Counted from the first letter of the stretch, positions 27,612 to 37,713 are shown. The stretch: DNA of 64,000 bases from Paraglaciecola mesophila KMM 241 (GCF_000315015.1 NZ_BAEP01000064.1:26462-90461), one strand, 5' to 3'. A program made the numbers and translations. The notes: generated from the sequence alone by a model not told the origin.

Positions 27612-28106
27612 TTATTCGCTTACTTCAACTTTCTGTATAACCACATCTTCTACAGGCACATCTTGGTGATATCCAGAGTTGCCAGTTTTAACGTCTTTGA
27701 TCTTGTTGACTACGTCCATGCCGTCAGTCACTTTAGCAAATACACAGTAACCCCAGCCATCGCCAGACTCGCTGCGGAAGTTCAAGAAGCTGTTGTTAGC
27801 CACGTTGATGAAAAACTGTGAGCTAGCAGAGTGCGGCTCATTCGTACGTGCCATGGCCAATGTGCCTACTTCGTTGGCAAGGCCGTTGTTCGCTTCATTT
27901 TTAATGGTCGCTTTTGTTGCTTTTTGCTCCATGCCAGGCTCGAAACCACCGCCTTGAACCATGAAACCATCGATAACACGGTGAAAAATCGTGTTGTCGT
28001 AAAACCCTTCTTTGGCATAACTTAAAAAGTTAGCAACTGTCTCAGGCGCTTTGTCTGCGAAAAGCTCTACGTTAATGACGCCGTAGTTAGTATGAATTGT
28101 GACCAT
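27612..28106 (-). CDS. ppiB: Peptidyl-prolyl cis-trans isomerase B (cyclophilin)
   Basis: A 164-residue cytoplasmic cyclophilin without signal peptide. Core motifs: [28 protein letters not shown] (with the catalytic Arg after FH), [20 protein letters not shown] and [18 protein letters not shown]. It speeds proline isomerisation in folding proteins. Length and the absence of a leader match PpiB rather than periplasmic PpiA. It is divergent from cysS and precedes lpxH, the conserved order. The start at ATG 28106 gives [15 protein letters not shown] as usual. Confidence 0.95.
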   Translation of the reverse strand: MVTIHTNYGVINVELFADKAPETVANFLSYAKEGFYDNTIFHRVIDGFMVQGGGFEPGMEQKATKATIKNEANNGLANEVGTLAMARTNEPHSASSQFFINVANNSFLNFRSESGDGWGYCVFAKVTDGMDVVNKIKDVKTGNSGYHQDVPVEDVVIQKVEVSE

Positions 28107-28304
28107 TTTAATGCCCTCAGGTGAATCATAAAAAATAAAAGTTCGCCATTCTAACGTAAAGCGACGCGCTTTTTAAGCAGTTGATTCATATTGATTAATG
28201 CGAGTGGAGTGACACAGTGATAGAATCGGCGTTCTGGGCAGTTGTGCCCACCTTTTTTTAGGTCATTTTAAACGTCATTGAATTTACAAATAGGAAAACG
28301 GTTA

Positions 28305-29699
28305 ATGCTACACATATACAATACCCTGACTCGACAAAAAGAGCTCTTTACACCTTTACATGAATCAAAGGTGGGGTTGTACGTGTGCGGTATCACAGTA
28401 TATGACCTGTCGCACATGGGGCACGCTCGCACGTACTTAAGTTTCGATTTAATGGTGCGCTATTTACGCCACAAAGGCTATGACGTGAATTATGTGCGAA
28501 ACATCACCGACATTGATGACAAGATCATTCAACGTGCGAATGAAAATGGTGAAACGACCAGTGCACTAACTGAGCGCACAATTGCCATGATGCATGAAGA
28601 TTTCGCGGCGATAGGGTTGCTTGAGCCGGATATTGAGCCCCGCGTGACTACCCACATGCCCGAAATCGTAGCGATTATCGAGCGCCTCATTCAGCGCGGT
28701 CATGCTTATCAGGCTAAATCAGGCGATGTGTTGTTTGATGTGAGCAGCTATGCGGATTACGGCAAACTAAGTAAACAAGACCTGGACCAACTGAACATGG
28801 GCTCGCGCGTCGATGTAGACAGCGATAAAGATGATCCCATGGATTTCGTATTGTGGAAAACAGTTAAGCCAGGTGAACCAAGCTGGTCATCACCTTGGGG
28901 GGAAGGGCGCCCAGGTTGGCATATTGAATGTTCAGCCATGAATCAAAAACACTTGGGTGAGCACTTTGATATTCACGGTGGTGGATCAGATTTGATTTTC
29001 CCTCATCATGAGAATGAAGTAGCACAATCGTGCTGCGCCTACGACACCCCTTATGTAAATTATTGGGTGCACGCGGGCATGGTACAAGTCGACAGCGAGA
29101 AAATGTCTAAATCATTAGGCAACTTCTTCACCTTAAGGGATGTGTTGCAACAACACGATGCTGAAACCCTGCGTTATTTCTTGATGTCAGCTCACTATCG
29201 AAGCCAGTTGAGTTATTCCGAAAATAACATTACTCAAGCACGCAGTGCACTTGAGCGCTTGTATACGTCTCTTCGAGACGTAAAGGCAAATACCCGGGTC
29301 GATATGCAAAGTACTGATTATCTTACTCGCTTTGATAAAGCCATGGATGATGATTTCAACACGCCAGAGGCCATGGCCGTGCTCTTCGACGTCGCCAAAG
29401 AGCTCAACAGAGCCAAAGCTGAAGGGGAAGCAGGTCATGAACGAGCCAGTGATTTAGCCGGCGTGCTGATTAATTTAGGTAAGGTACTAGGCATTTTACA
29501 ACGCAGCCCAAGCGAATATTTGCAAGGCGAGCAGCAAGATGATGATGAAGTGGCAGAAATTGAAGGCTTAATTAAAGCGCGTAACGATGCCCGCGCTGCT
29601 AAAGACTGGGCAGCAGCAGATGCCGCAAGAGATGCACTAAATGCCCTTAATATTATTCTTGAAGATGGCCCCAGTGGCACCACTTGGCGTAAGGGATAG
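28305..29699 (+). CDS. cysS: Cysteinyl-tRNA synthetase
   Basis: A 464-residue class I aminoacyl-tRNA synthetase. The N-terminal zinc and ATP region has [16 protein letters not shown] (HIGH-type HMGH), the editing-free Cys selection site uses Cys, Cys and His ligands including GWHIECSAM and FPHHENE, and KMSKS is intact in [11 protein letters not shown]. The C-terminal helical DALR domain ends in [13 protein letters not shown], the expected ending. It charges tRNA-Cys in the cytoplasm. I set the start at ATG 28305 behind AGGAAA; the frame from 28278 starts with a TTG and adds nine residues. A strong terminator follows. Confidence 0.96.
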   Translation: MLHIYNTLTRQKELFTPLHESKVGLYVCGITVYDLSHMGHARTYLSFDLMVRYLRHKGYDVNYVRNITDIDDKIIQRANENGETTSALTERTIAMMHEDFAAIGLLEPDIEPRVTTHMPEIVAIIERLIQRGHAYQAKSGDVLFDVSSYADYGKLSKQDLDQLNMGSRVDVDSDKDDPMDFVLWKTVKPGEPSWSSPWGEGRPGWHIECSAMNQKHLGEHFDIHGGGSDLIFPHHENEVAQSCCAYDTPYVNYWVHAGMVQVDSEKMSKSLGNFFTLRDVLQQHDAETLRYFLMSAHYRSQLSYSENNITQARSALERLYTSLRDVKANTRVDMQSTDYLTRFDKAMDDDFNTPEAMAVLFDVAKELNRAKAEGEAGHERASDLAGVLINLGKVLGILQRSPSEYLQGEQQDDDEVAEIEGLIKARNDARAAKDWAAADAARDALNALNIILEDGPSGTTWRKG

Positions 29700-29728
29700 T
29701 ATTTTTTCGTTACATAGATGACACATTC

Positions 29729-29758
29729 AAGGCCAGCTGATTAGCTGGCCTTTTTTGT
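29729..29758 (+). terminator. Terminator of cysS
   Basis: AAGGCCAGCT (29729-29738) pairs with AGCTGGCCTT (29743-29752), loop GATT, then TTTT. A strong textbook terminator 30 bases past cysS. Confidence 0.95.
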
Positions 29759-30154
29759 TCCGACGGCTTTAGTCAGCCTCTTCTTTGGCGGGTGGCTGCG
29801 CGAGAATGTAAAACAAGAATGCAAAACAAGAATGCAAAACAAGAATGTGCAAACGAGCCATCATAAAGCTCAGGCTAAAATCTCTTGCTAAGCGCTGCAC
29901 TTTGGACAACGCGCGAACTCGCAACGCCTCATGTTAATTTTAGAGTAAAAAGACCAAAGCACGCATTTCTCGCATTCATAAAAAACGCCATTTTGTACTT
30001 TTGAGCTGGCTGGTGTAATGGGCCGTTCTAGGGAGCGTTAGGCGTAAAATGAAAGGCTTAACTAAGTTAGGGAAGATCATAAATCGATGAAAGATAGTAT
30101 TGAGCATCCCGTTCTGTTCATTTGAATATTAACTATCCGTAGAGAAAAGCATCA
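29759..30154. other. Intergenic stretch with a short tandem repeat
   Basis: About 400 bases between cysS and the VOC gene. Besides the tandem repeat at 29810-29848 I see no coding frame or RNA gene; the last 100 bases should contain the promoter of the VOC gene, whose start is preceded by AGAGAAAAG. Confidence 0.5.
29810..29848 (+). repeat. Three tandem copies of a 13-bp unit
   Basis: AAAACAAGAATGC is repeated at 29810-29822 and 29823-29835, with a third copy at 29836-29848 ending in T instead of C. A further GAGAATGT precedes it as a partial copy. It looks like a slippage-prone microsatellite in non-coding DNA. Confidence 0.9.
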
Positions 30155-30655
30155 ATGAAGCGATTTTTATTATCGGTTGGGCTGGGCCTAATGTTTTCAG
30201 CAAGCACGCTACTGCATGCACAGGAACCGGGGCAGATACTAGCGAAAGAACAAAGCGTTCAAGGCGTTGACCACGTCGGGCTAACGGTGAGTGACTTACA
30301 GGCTTCAGAGCGATTTTTCACCCAGTATGCAGGGTTTCATGTACTGAGCCGTGATGAAAAGTACCCATCTGTATTTCTATCAAACTACAGTGTTGTCATT
30401 ACGTTGTGGCGCGTGACTGACCCCAGTACGGCTGTGGCATTTGATCGCAAGCACAATGTTGGGTTACATCACTTGGCACTTAGAGTCAGCAGTGAGGCGA
30501 CCTTGAATGCGATGCATGACACCTTCTTGCAGGACAAGCAGGTCAAGATAGAGTTTGCACCTGAATTGGCGGGTAATGGGCCGAACAAGCATATGGTGGT
30601 GTATGAGCCTAGTGGTAATCGGATTGAATTTATCTATCGCGCAGCAGCGCGCTAG
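30155..30655 (+). CDS. Secreted VOC-family (glyoxalase-fold) protein
   Basis: A 166-residue protein with a signal peptide (about 1-22, ending LLHA) and one vicinal-oxygen-chelate domain. His40 in VDHVGLTV, His106 in GLHHLALRV and Glu158 in NRIEFIYR sit at the places where this fold binds a divalent metal; the DLQASERFFTQYAGF segment is also typical. The family covers glyoxalase I, dioxygenases and antibiotic-resistance proteins; the periplasmic location is unusual for glyoxalase I. The substrate is unknown. It is a single gene, with degenerate repeats downstream. Confidence 0.8.
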   Translation: MKRFLLSVGLGLMFSASTLLHAQEPGQILAKEQSVQGVDHVGLTVSDLQASERFFTQYAGFHVLSRDEKYPSVFLSNYSVVITLWRVTDPSTAVAFDRKHNVGLHHLALRVSSEATLNAMHDTFLQDKQVKIEFAPELAGNGPNKHMVVYEPSGNRIEFIYRAAAR

Positions 30656-30661
30656 TACGCA

Positions 30662-30785
30662 GGGCGCTTTTTTGCCTGAGCACTTTCTTTGCCTAGCCCT
30701 ATATTAGTCGAGCACTTTCTTGGGCATACACTTTTTCATCCGGGCACTTCTTTAGCCGGGCACTTTCTTAGCTGGGCATCCGGTA
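30662..30785 (+). repeat. Degenerate GGGCACTTTCTT repeats
   Basis: Five imperfect copies of a unit close to GGGCACTTTCTTAGCC lie at about 30662, 30678, 30710, 30742 and 30758, with variable spacers. They fill most of the 303-base gap between the VOC gene and mltD; I see no gene in the rest (30786-30949). Confidence 0.65.
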
Positions 30786-30949
30786 ACGGTCGTTTAGGGC
30801 TGCAGGGCTTGGCGAGAGAGGTGATTTAGCAAAAGGAAAGATTGGATGACCAAAAAGCTTGGTGAAAAAGGAAGCTCGGATAAAAAGACAAAGGAGAACT
30901 CAGGTCGAGAGAGAAACCAAAATAGTTAGCTTCTCTCGGTAAAGTAAAC

Positions 30950-30971
30950 CACTCGCACTTAGGTGCGAGTG
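30950..30971 (-). terminator. Hairpin spanning the mltD stop codon
   Basis: CACTCGCAC (30950-30958) pairs with GTGCGAGTG (30963-30971) with a 4-base loop that contains most of the mltD stop codon (30959-30961). On the minus strand it is followed by GTTTACTTT, a weak U-tract, so it may be a terminator or an mRNA 3'-end stabiliser. Confidence 0.6.
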
Positions 30972-32620
30972 ACATCTACTTTGATTTTAAGCTTCTGGCC
31001 CGGTTGTAGGTATTTTTGAGTGCTTATTTGATTCCATGCGACCAAGTCTGACACATTGACTTTAAATTTTTGCGCAATTCTGGCCAATGAATCGCCGCCG
31101 CGTACGGTATAGGTGAGAGTGCGTATTACTGCATCGCTGTGCTTTTTGCCGTCCTTGCCTTTTAGCCATACCACTAGCTCTTTACCCGGGCGCAACGTGT
31201 CTGTGGGGGCCATACCATTCCACTTGGCTAAGCTGCGCATGTTCACTTTGTATTTGCGGCTAATGTCCCACATGGTGTCGCCACTTTTCACTTGGTGCTT
31301 GACCTGATAAGTGCCGCTTTTGTGCTTAGATTGTGTATCCGCTAAGCGTTGATCTTGTGACAAAGAATAAAAATCCATCGATTTTAGCGCCACTGGGATG
31401 ACTAGATATTCGCCTGCACGAATAACGTTACCTTTAAGCTCATTTACTTGGCTAATTATGTCTGTGGTGGTGTGATACTTGTGCGCTAGTTTCAACAGAC
31501 TGTCGCCGCTTTTAATTTTGTGGCGAACCCAATTTAGGCGCTCTTTCGTTTCAGTGGCAGCGATGGCTTCACTGAATTTTTCCACTTTGTCTACCGGTAC
31601 CAATAAATTAAACGGGCCGTCAGGGTCGGTAGCCCAGCGGTTATATCCGGGATTAAGTGCATGCAATGCTTCTACTGATAAACCTGCCATATCAGCGGCC
31701 AGTGCTAAATCAATTTGCGAGCCCACATCAACCATCTCAGTTACTTTGATGTTTTCGATAATTGGCCAGCTGAAACTGTATTTTTCTGCGTCACGTAATA
31801 TATCGGCTAAGGCCAATAATTTAGGTACATAAGCTCTGGTTTCTTTAGGCAAATCTAACGCCCAATATTCTGTGCTTTTACCTAACTTTTTGTTTTTCTT
31901 GATAGCGCGCGCAACTCGGCCTTCACCACTATTGTATGCAGCAAGGGCGTGTAGCCAGTTACCGTCAAACATTTCATTTAAGTATCTTAAGTAGGCAATT
32001 GCACCGTCGGTGGATGCCATAACGTCTCTGCGGCCGTCATACCACCATGTTTGTTTCATGCCGAAGCGTTTACCGGTTGCGGGTACGAATTGCCACATAC
32101 CAGCAGCACGGCCATGAGAATATGCAAAAGGGTCAAACGCACTTTCTACAATTGGCAGCAGGGCCAATTCTAACGGCATGTTTTCTTCTTCTAAACGCTC
32201 AACAATAAGGTATAAAAACGGCTTGGCGCGTTTGGCCACACGCTGCATGTATGCGGGGTGCTTTAAATACCAATTACGTTGACTGGCAATGCGGGCGTTG
32301 TCTTCAAATTCGAATGCAAGGTTTTGACTAACGCGTTGCCATACATCAGCCGCAGCAACGTCCATAGGGATTGGTTCGGGTGCAATTTCAACCTCAACTT
32401 CTTCCTTTGGATGGGTGACAGGTATAATACCTTCATCCGCCGCTTCACAGTCGAATGCCTTGTCAGCTAACTCGCCCGATTGTTCACACGTGGTGGCAAT
32501 TTCTTGTGCAATTTCGTGCTCTTGGTCTATCTGTTCAGCTGTTTCTGAATGAGGCTCCATCATCTGACAGGCCGGTAAAATTGAAACTAGCGATAGGCAT
32601 AGTAAGGTATGTAAGCGCAC
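30959..32620 (-). CDS. mltD: Membrane-bound lytic murein transglycosylase D with three LysM domains
   Basis: A 553-residue periplasmic lipoprotein. The lipobox is ILPAC (Cys18). An SLT domain (about 120-270) carries the catalytic Glu in LLPIVESAFDPFAYSHGRAAGMWQ and the AAYNSGEGRV segment. Three LysM modules follow: about 345-395 (HKIKSGDSLLKLAHKYH), 418-462 (HQVKSGDTMWDISRKYK) and 498-545 (YTVRGGDSLARIAQKFK). It cleaves peptidoglycan glycan strands, giving anhydro-muropeptides, and the LysM units bind the wall. It lies 28 bases downstream of gloB in the same direction, the conserved gloB-mltD order. The start at 32620 gives a normal leader. Confidence 0.94.
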   Translation of the reverse strand: MRLHTLLCLSLVSILPACQMMEPHSETAEQIDQEHEIAQEIATTCEQSGELADKAFDCEAADEGIIPVTHPKEEVEVEIAPEPIPMDVAAADVWQRVSQNLAFEFEDNARIASQRNWYLKHPAYMQRVAKRAKPFLYLIVERLEEENMPLELALLPIVESAFDPFAYSHGRAAGMWQFVPATGKRFGMKQTWWYDGRRDVMASTDGAIAYLRYLNEMFDGNWLHALAAYNSGEGRVARAIKKNKKLGKSTEYWALDLPKETRAYVPKLLALADILRDAEKYSFSWPIIENIKVTEMVDVGSQIDLALAADMAGLSVEALHALNPGYNRWATDPDGPFNLLVPVDKVEKFSEAIAATETKERLNWVRHKIKSGDSLLKLAHKYHTTTDIISQVNELKGNVIRAGEYLVIPVALKSMDFYSLSQDQRLADTQSKHKSGTYQVKHQVKSGDTMWDISRKYKVNMRSLAKWNGMAPTDTLRPGKELVVWLKGKDGKKHSDAVIRTLTYTVRGGDSLARIAQKFKVNVSDLVAWNQISTQKYLQPGQKLKIKVDVTRT

Positions 32621-32648
32621 TAGGCGTTCCTTTTATGTTTATTCTATT

Positions 32649-33422
32649 TTAAAAATTGTCTTTCCATGCTCGAAGCGCAGTAAACACTGATTCTGGTGTT
32701 GCTAATGCTCTACCTGCGTATTGCTCAGCATGTTGTATGACTTCCTTGCTACTCGCACGCAAAAACGGATTAATCGCTTTTTGCTGGCCTATTGTTGAGG
32801 GCAAGGTAGGTTTTAAATCAACCCTTTGAGATTCTGCCCAACCTTTATAGTTCAATAGTTCTTCATTATTCGGCTCAGCAGCCTGAGCAAATTTTATATT
32901 GGCTAAGGTGTACTCGTGGGTGCAGTACACTTTTGTGTCGTCGGCCAAAGCCGTTAGTTGCCCTAACGATTGATACATTTGCTCAGGTGTTCCTTCAAAC
33001 AGTCTGCCACAACCAGCAGAAAAGAGCGTATCACCACAGAATAATCCGCATGAACCTACATACGCAATATGATCAAGCGTGTGCCCAGGTACCTCTAGCA
33101 CTTTAAATTCAACGTCTAGTGACGGTAGTTGAACATTGTCGCCAGCCTGTAAGCGCTGAGTAATAGATTGAATTTGTGGGTTTTGCGGGCCATAAACAGT
33201 GACGTTTTCGAAGGCTTGTAGCAAGTCATTCACGCCACCTGTGTGGTCGCTATGATGATGGGTGATCAAGATATCTGTTAAGGTTAAATTGTTGCGAGTG
33301 CAGAATTTAATGACGGGTTTTGCGTCACCTGGATCAACCACTGTGCAGGTTTCACCGTTGGTTAGGCACCAAATATAATTATCCTCGAATGCTTTAATTG
33401 GTCTTATTTTCAGGGATGGCAT
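32649..33422 (-). CDS. gloB: Hydroxyacylglutathione hydrolase (glyoxalase II)
   Basis: A 257-residue metallo-beta-lactamase-fold hydrolase that splits S-lactoylglutathione to lactate and glutathione in the cytoplasm. The metal site has LITHHHSDHTGG, VPGHTLDHIAY and LFCGDTLFSAGCGRLFEGT, and the last metal ligand lies in VYCTHEYTLANIKFA. The C-terminal glutathione-binding helix domain is present with NPFLRASS. I set the start at ATG 33422 behind CTGGAGAT, giving MPSLKIRPIKAFEDNYIW; the frame to 33473 adds 17 residues without homology. It is divergent from a methyltransferase gene, as gloB is from yafS in E. coli. Confidence 0.95.
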   Translation of the reverse strand: MPSLKIRPIKAFEDNYIWCLTNGETCTVVDPGDAKPVIKFCTRNNLTLTDILITHHHSDHTGGVNDLLQAFENVTVYGPQNPQIQSITQRLQAGDNVQLPSLDVEFKVLEVPGHTLDHIAYVGSCGLFCGDTLFSAGCGRLFEGTPEQMYQSLGQLTALADDTKVYCTHEYTLANIKFAQAAEPNNEELLNYKGWAESQRVDLKPTLPSTIGQQKAINPFLRASSKEVIQHAEQYAGRALATPESVFTALRAWKDNF

Positions 33423-33579
33423 AATAATCTCCAGTGACAACAATAATGAAACAGGTGTAAAGTAATCCGACATTATACATATTCAGAATCCATGTGCATG
33501 CACTAGTCTCCAATATGTTGACTACTAAATGTGTAATATGTTGCTACATTTTCGCTAAAAATAGGTTTGTATTGTATTG

Positions 33580-34329
33580 ATGAAGCCAGCGTTACTTGAC
33601 AAAAAACCACGTTACCCTCGCTCATGGTCGATGCTACCCAGTGGTGCTGAGCGCAAAGCCATTGTAGAGAGCGAACTAGACATCATCACTCAACAGTTTT
33701 TTGGCTATCACTTGGTTAAAGTGGGTAATTTAAGCAGTGAGCTAACCCTAAGTAAGTGCTCAATTAAACACTGTGTCAACATGGTTGCAAAAGAGCATGA
33801 ATCGGCTGGTATGCGGTCGCTTTCTCGAGACATGGCGTTAAAAGAGAGCAGTGTAGATGGGTTTGTATTAGCTCATGAATTAGACTTTGCCCAAGACCCC
33901 CATCAAATTTTACGTGAAGTAGACAGAGCCATAATGCCTGATGGTGATTTGGTGATCGTTGGCTTTAACCCGCTCAGCTTAACTGGCTTGCGAAAGCTAG
34001 TGTGGTTTAACCGCCAAAGTATCTTGCAAGAAGCGCGTTTTTTTAGCGTACCGCGTATTAAAGACTGGTTGCACTTGTTGGGCTTTGAGGTCACTAACGT
34101 AAAATATCTCCCTTATTCCACATTTTTTACTAATAGGCCTAATCATTTTTTGACCCGCTGGTGCCGTCGCTTTTTACCGCAACTGGCTAGTGTGTACGTG
34201 ATTGTGGCTAAAAAACGCACTGTACCTTTGTCGCCCATTAAGCCTAAATGGCAGCTCAAACCGAAATTCAGTGCGGTTGGTGCGAGTATTCGTGCGGGCA
34301 GTGTTAACACTGAAAAGCCGCAAAGCTGA
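33580..34329 (+). CDS. SAM-dependent methyltransferase-like protein (YafS-like)
   Basis: A 249-residue class I methyltransferase-type protein. The usual Gly-rich motif I is degenerate (LVKVGNLSSEL), while the later motifs are better: SVDGFVLAHELDFAQDPHQILREVDRAIMPDGDLVIVGFNPLSLTGLRKL, the segment typical of the Methyltransf_11 group. The C-terminus is basic. Position divergent from gloB matches E. coli YafS. The substrate is unknown, and the weak SAM motif raises the chance that it binds rather than uses SAM. Start ATG 33580 is one codon inside a TTG-initiated frame. Confidence 0.75.
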   Translation: MKPALLDKKPRYPRSWSMLPSGAERKAIVESELDIITQQFFGYHLVKVGNLSSELTLSKCSIKHCVNMVAKEHESAGMRSLSRDMALKESSVDGFVLAHELDFAQDPHQILREVDRAIMPDGDLVIVGFNPLSLTGLRKLVWFNRQSILQEARFFSVPRIKDWLHLLGFEVTNVKYLPYSTFFTNRPNHFLTRWCRRFLPQLASVYVIVAKKRTVPLSPIKPKWQLKPKFSAVGASIRAGSVNTEKPQS

Positions 34330-34353
34330 CATTAGGCACAAGCGTAGCAGACA

Positions 34354-34394
34354 TGAAAAAGCCCGTTTAGGTGTTGGTCTAAACGGGCTTGTTT
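34354..34394. terminator. Bidirectional terminator between methyltransferase and metG
   Basis: AAGCCCGTTTAG (34359-34370) pairs with CTAAACGGGCTT (34379-34390) with an 8-base loop. Runs of A before and T after serve the convergent genes on both strands. Confidence 0.92.
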
Positions 34395-34424
34395 AATCGT
34401 TAGTTGATTGGCTGAAGAAGTGAG

Positions 34425-36452
34425 TTATTTTACTTTCATGCCGGGTTGTGCGCCCTCATGTGGCTCCATGATCCACAAGTCTTTACCACCAGGTCCTGCA
34501 GCTAGTACCATGCCTTCAGACATGCCAAAACGCATTTTACGCGGCGCTAGGTTTGCCACCATAACAGTTAACTTACCGACTAAATCTTCTGGCTGATACG
34601 CAGATTTAATGCCTGCAAATACTTGGCGTGTTTCGCCGCCTAAATCTAGCTCGAGGCGCAGTAACTTGTCTGCTTTTTCGACGTGTTCAGCGACCACTAT
34701 TTTAGCAATACGCAAGTCTATTTTTGCGAAGTCATCAAATTCGATGGTGTCACTGATAGGATCTTTTACCAGTGGGCTGTTTGGGTCTAGGGTCACGGTA
34801 GGTGCTAGGTTTTCTTTAGAGTCATCTACCATCGCATTCACTTTGTCCATATCGACGCGCTGCATCAAGGCTTTGAATTTATTAATTTCATGCCCAGTCA
34901 ATACGGTTTGTGCACTGCTCCAGCTCAAATTATCGTTCAAAAACGCTTCTGCTTGCTCTGCTAATTTAGGCACCACTGGCTTTAAGTACACCATTAATAA
35001 GCGGAACAAGTTGATACCCAATGAACACACATCATGAGTAAACGCTTGTTTGCTTTCGTCTTTAATCGTGACCCAAGGCGCGTTGGCATCAATGAACTGG
35101 TTCGCCTTGTCCGCTAGTGCCATAATCTCACGAATGGCTTTGTGGTATTGGCGCTCTTCAAATGCTTGGGCGATGCTTGCTTGGGCGTTTTGAAATTCAG
35201 CTACTAGCTCTGGCTCAAGCACGTTGTCGGACAACTTGCCGTCGAAGCGTTTTGTGATAAAGCTAGCACAGCGACTGGCGATGTTAACGACTTTGCCCAC
35301 TAAGTCTGAATTTACTTTTTGCGCAAAATCTTCGAAATTAAGGTCGATATCTGTCACGTTCGCGCCCAGTTTAGAGGCGAAGTAATACCGTAGATACTCA
35401 GGATTCAAATGCTCTAAATAAGTACGACCCTTAATAAAGGTACCTTTTGATTTAGACATTTTCGCACCGTTAACGGTGACAAAACCGTGTACGTTGACGC
35501 CAGTCGGCTTTCTGAAGCCGGCGCCTTCAAGCATGGCGGGCCAAAATAGGCAGTGGAAATAGGTGATGTCTTTGCCTATGAAGTGGTATAGCTCCGCGTC
35601 TGAGTCAGCGCCCCAGTATTCATCAAAGTTAATACCGCTGCGGTCACACAAGTTTTTAAAGCTCGCCATATAACCCACTGGTGCATCAACCCATACATAA
35701 AAGAATTTATTGGGTGCACCAGGAATTTCAAAACCGAAGTAAGGTGCGTCACGACTGATATCCCACTGCTGTAGGCCTTTTTCAAACCATTCTTCAAGCT
35801 TGTTGCTAATTTCGCTTTGCAGTGCATCACTTTTTAGCCATGTTTGTAGCATGTCTGAAAATTGCGGTAAGTCGAAGAAGAAGTGCTCTGAGTCTTTTAA
35901 AATCGGCGTCGCGCCTGAAACCACTGAGCGTGGGTTCTTCATTTCTGTTGGGTCGTAAGTCGCCCCGCAGTTATCACAGCTATCACCGTTTTGATCTTCA
36001 GCACCACAGCTAGGGCAAGTGCCTTTTACGAAACGGTCTGGTAAAAACATTTTCTTTTCAGGGTCAAACAACTGGCTGATAGTGCGCTTTGAAATATATC
36101 CAGCATCATTTAAGCGGTTGTAAATCAGTTCTGAAAGCTCTTTGTTTTCATCACTGTGGGTAACGTGGTAGTTGTCATACTCTACGAAGAAGTCGAGCAA
36201 ATCTTGGTGATGCTCAGCACGAGTACGGGCTACCATTTCTTCTGGTGTGATACCTAGCTCTTGGGCTTTGAGCATAACGGGCGTACCATGTGCATCGTCG
36301 GCACATACACTGTATATTTCGTGGCCACACATTCGTTGAAAACGCGTCCAAATATCCGTTTGGATATGCTCTAAAAGGTGACCCAAGTGAATGGAGCCAT
36401 TTGCATAGGGAAGGGCGCTGGTAACAAGAATTTTACGTGGTTGTGACGACAT
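34425..36452 (-). CDS. metG: Methionyl-tRNA synthetase
   Basis: A 675-residue class I synthetase of the long MetG1 type. The N-terminus has [17 protein letters not shown] (HLGH version of HIGH), a zinc knuckle [18 protein letters not shown], and the KMSKS loop as [11 protein letters not shown] helical anticodon-binding domain follows (about 390-550). The C-terminal part (about 575-675) is the tRNA-binding OB fold ([50 protein letters not shown]), which also dimerises the enzyme. It charges initiator and elongator tRNA-Met. Divergent from apbC with a 118-base region, the conserved arrangement. Confidence 0.97.
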   Translation of the reverse strand: MSSQPRKILVTSALPYANGSIHLGHLLEHIQTDIWTRFQRMCGHEIYSVCADDAHGTPVMLKAQELGITPEEMVARTRAEHHQDLLDFFVEYDNYHVTHSDENKELSELIYNRLNDAGYISKRTISQLFDPEKKMFLPDRFVKGTCPSCGAEDQNGDSCDNCGATYDPTEMKNPRSVVSGATPILKDSEHFFFDLPQFSDMLQTWLKSDALQSEISNKLEEWFEKGLQQWDISRDAPYFGFEIPGAPNKFFYVWVDAPVGYMASFKNLCDRSGINFDEYWGADSDAELYHFIGKDITYFHCLFWPAMLEGAGFRKPTGVNVHGFVTVNGAKMSKSKGTFIKGRTYLEHLNPEYLRYYFASKLGANVTDIDLNFEDFAQKVNSDLVGKVVNIASRCASFITKRFDGKLSDNVLEPELVAEFQNAQASIAQAFEERQYHKAIREIMALADKANQFIDANAPWVTIKDESKQAFTHDVCSLGINLFRLLMVYLKPVVPKLAEQAEAFLNDNLSWSSAQTVLTGHEINKFKALMQRVDMDKVNAMVDDSKENLAPTVTLDPNSPLVKDPISDTIEFDDFAKIDLRIAKIVVAEHVEKADKLLRLELDLGGETRQVFAGIKSAYQPEDLVGKLTVMVANLAPRKMRFGMSEGMVLAAGPGGKDLWIMEPHEGAQPGMKVK

Positions 36453-36570
36453 GTTTATTTCGGTTTCTTCGTTTAATTAAAAAGGCCGCAAATGGTATCG
36501 AAAATAAGCCGCCATTGCATTAGCTAATAGCTACCTAGCGCCAAAATCATCGTTATTAAGTAGGAGTGTC

Positions 36571-37635
36571 ATGTTATTTAGCCGTTCAACACCAGAGCAA
36601 AAACGCCAGTCATTGGTCTCAAAGCAACTCGCGGCACAATTCGAACTCACTGATAAACATGTCGGTACTTGGGTGACGGTCTCAGGTGATGATGTTCTTA
36701 TCACCTTACCCTTTGCTGCCGCAACGGTTCATGATGCGCTAACAGCGCATATTAAAAAGGCGGCACACGAGGAAAATCTGCCTATACAAAACATAGTCAT
36801 CGAAACCGACATTCAAGCATCGCCGACCAAAGTCGCTAAAGTCACTAACATTAAAAACATCATTGCCGTTGCTTCAGGTAAAGGCGGGGTAGGTAAGTCA
36901 ACCACCAGTGTGAACATTGCTTATGCATTAATGGCGCAAGGGGCAAAAGTGGGGCTGCTAGATGCCGATATTTACGGCCCTTCCATTCCGATTATGTTAG
37001 GCAATACCGACTCAACGCCAGCTTCTCGAGATGATAAAACCATAATACCTTTTGCAGCCCACGGCTTGGTTGCAAGCTCTATTGGTTATTTTGTGCCAGC
37101 TGAAAACGCGACAGTGTGGCGCGGGCCAATGGCCAGTAAAGCCCTTGAACAATTATTGCGTGAAACAGGCTGGCCAGAGTTAGATTACTTGATTGTTGAT
37201 ATGCCGCCGGGCACAGGGGACATACAATTAACGCTCGCCCAGCAAATGCCGGTAAGCGCGGCCGTGATCGTGACTACCCCACAAGATTTAGCAGTAGCAG
37301 ATGCCAGTAAAGGCATTGCCATGTTTAATAAGGTCGATGTGCCTGTGCTGGGCCTAATTGAGAATATGAGCCTATACATTTGCCCGAAGTGCGGACACCA
37401 AGACCATATATTCGATAAAGATGGGGGCGTTGAACTTGCCAAGCGAAATAAGGTGCCGCTGTTAGGGCAATTACCCTTGAATGTTAAAATTCGACAGCAC
37501 ACAGATGAGGGCACACCCCTATTGGTGGCTGAACCTCATGATCCTCTAAGCCAAACTTATATGACATGCGCAGCCGCCATTTCAAAACAGCTTTATATGG
37601 ATGGTTTGATGGACTTGCGCATACAAAATATTTAA
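36571..37635 (+). CDS. apbC: Iron-sulfur cluster carrier ATPase ApbC/Mrp
   Basis: A 354-residue P-loop protein of the Mrp/Nbp35 group that carries [4Fe-4S] clusters to apoproteins in the cytoplasm. A short N-terminal MIP18-like region (about 1-90) is followed by the deviant Walker A ASGKGGVGKSTTSVNIA, then LDADIYGPSIPIMLG, DMPPGTGDIQLTLAQ and ENMSLYICPKCGH with the CxxC pair that binds the cluster at the dimer interface. All key residues are present. Divergent from metG, as in enterobacteria, and followed by dcd. The start at ATG 36571 has a GGAG site seven bases upstream. Confidence 0.95.
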   Translation: MLFSRSTPEQKRQSLVSKQLAAQFELTDKHVGTWVTVSGDDVLITLPFAAATVHDALTAHIKKAAHEENLPIQNIVIETDIQASPTKVAKVTNIKNIIAVASGKGGVGKSTTSVNIAYALMAQGAKVGLLDADIYGPSIPIMLGNTDSTPASRDDKTIIPFAAHGLVASSIGYFVPAENATVWRGPMASKALEQLLRETGWPELDYLIVDMPPGTGDIQLTLAQQMPVSAAVIVTTPQDLAVADASKGIAMFNKVDVPVLGLIENMSLYICPKCGHQDHIFDKDGGVELAKRNKVPLLGQLPLNVKIRQHTDEGTPLLVAEPHDPLSQTYMTCAAAISKQLYMDGLMDLRIQNI

Positions 37636-37648
37636 AAACGTTGAACAT

Positions 37649-37713
37649 AGCCGCTTAGCTACGCATAATTGCGCGGCTAAGTGGCTGCAAGCTCGACGTT
37701 AAGCCGCTTAGCT
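37649..37713 (+). repeat. Hairpin plus direct repeat upstream of dcd
   Basis: AGCCGCTTAGCT occurs at 37649-37660 and again at 37702-37713. The first copy is part of a 16-base imperfect stem (37649-37664 with 37671-37686) around the loop ATAATT. No U-tract follows, so it does not look like a simple terminator; a regulatory or mRNA-stability element between apbC and dcd is possible. Confidence 0.65.

Noticed and set aside
29810..29848. Possible CRISPR array
   Set aside because: The units are 13 bases long with no spacers and no cas genes are present.
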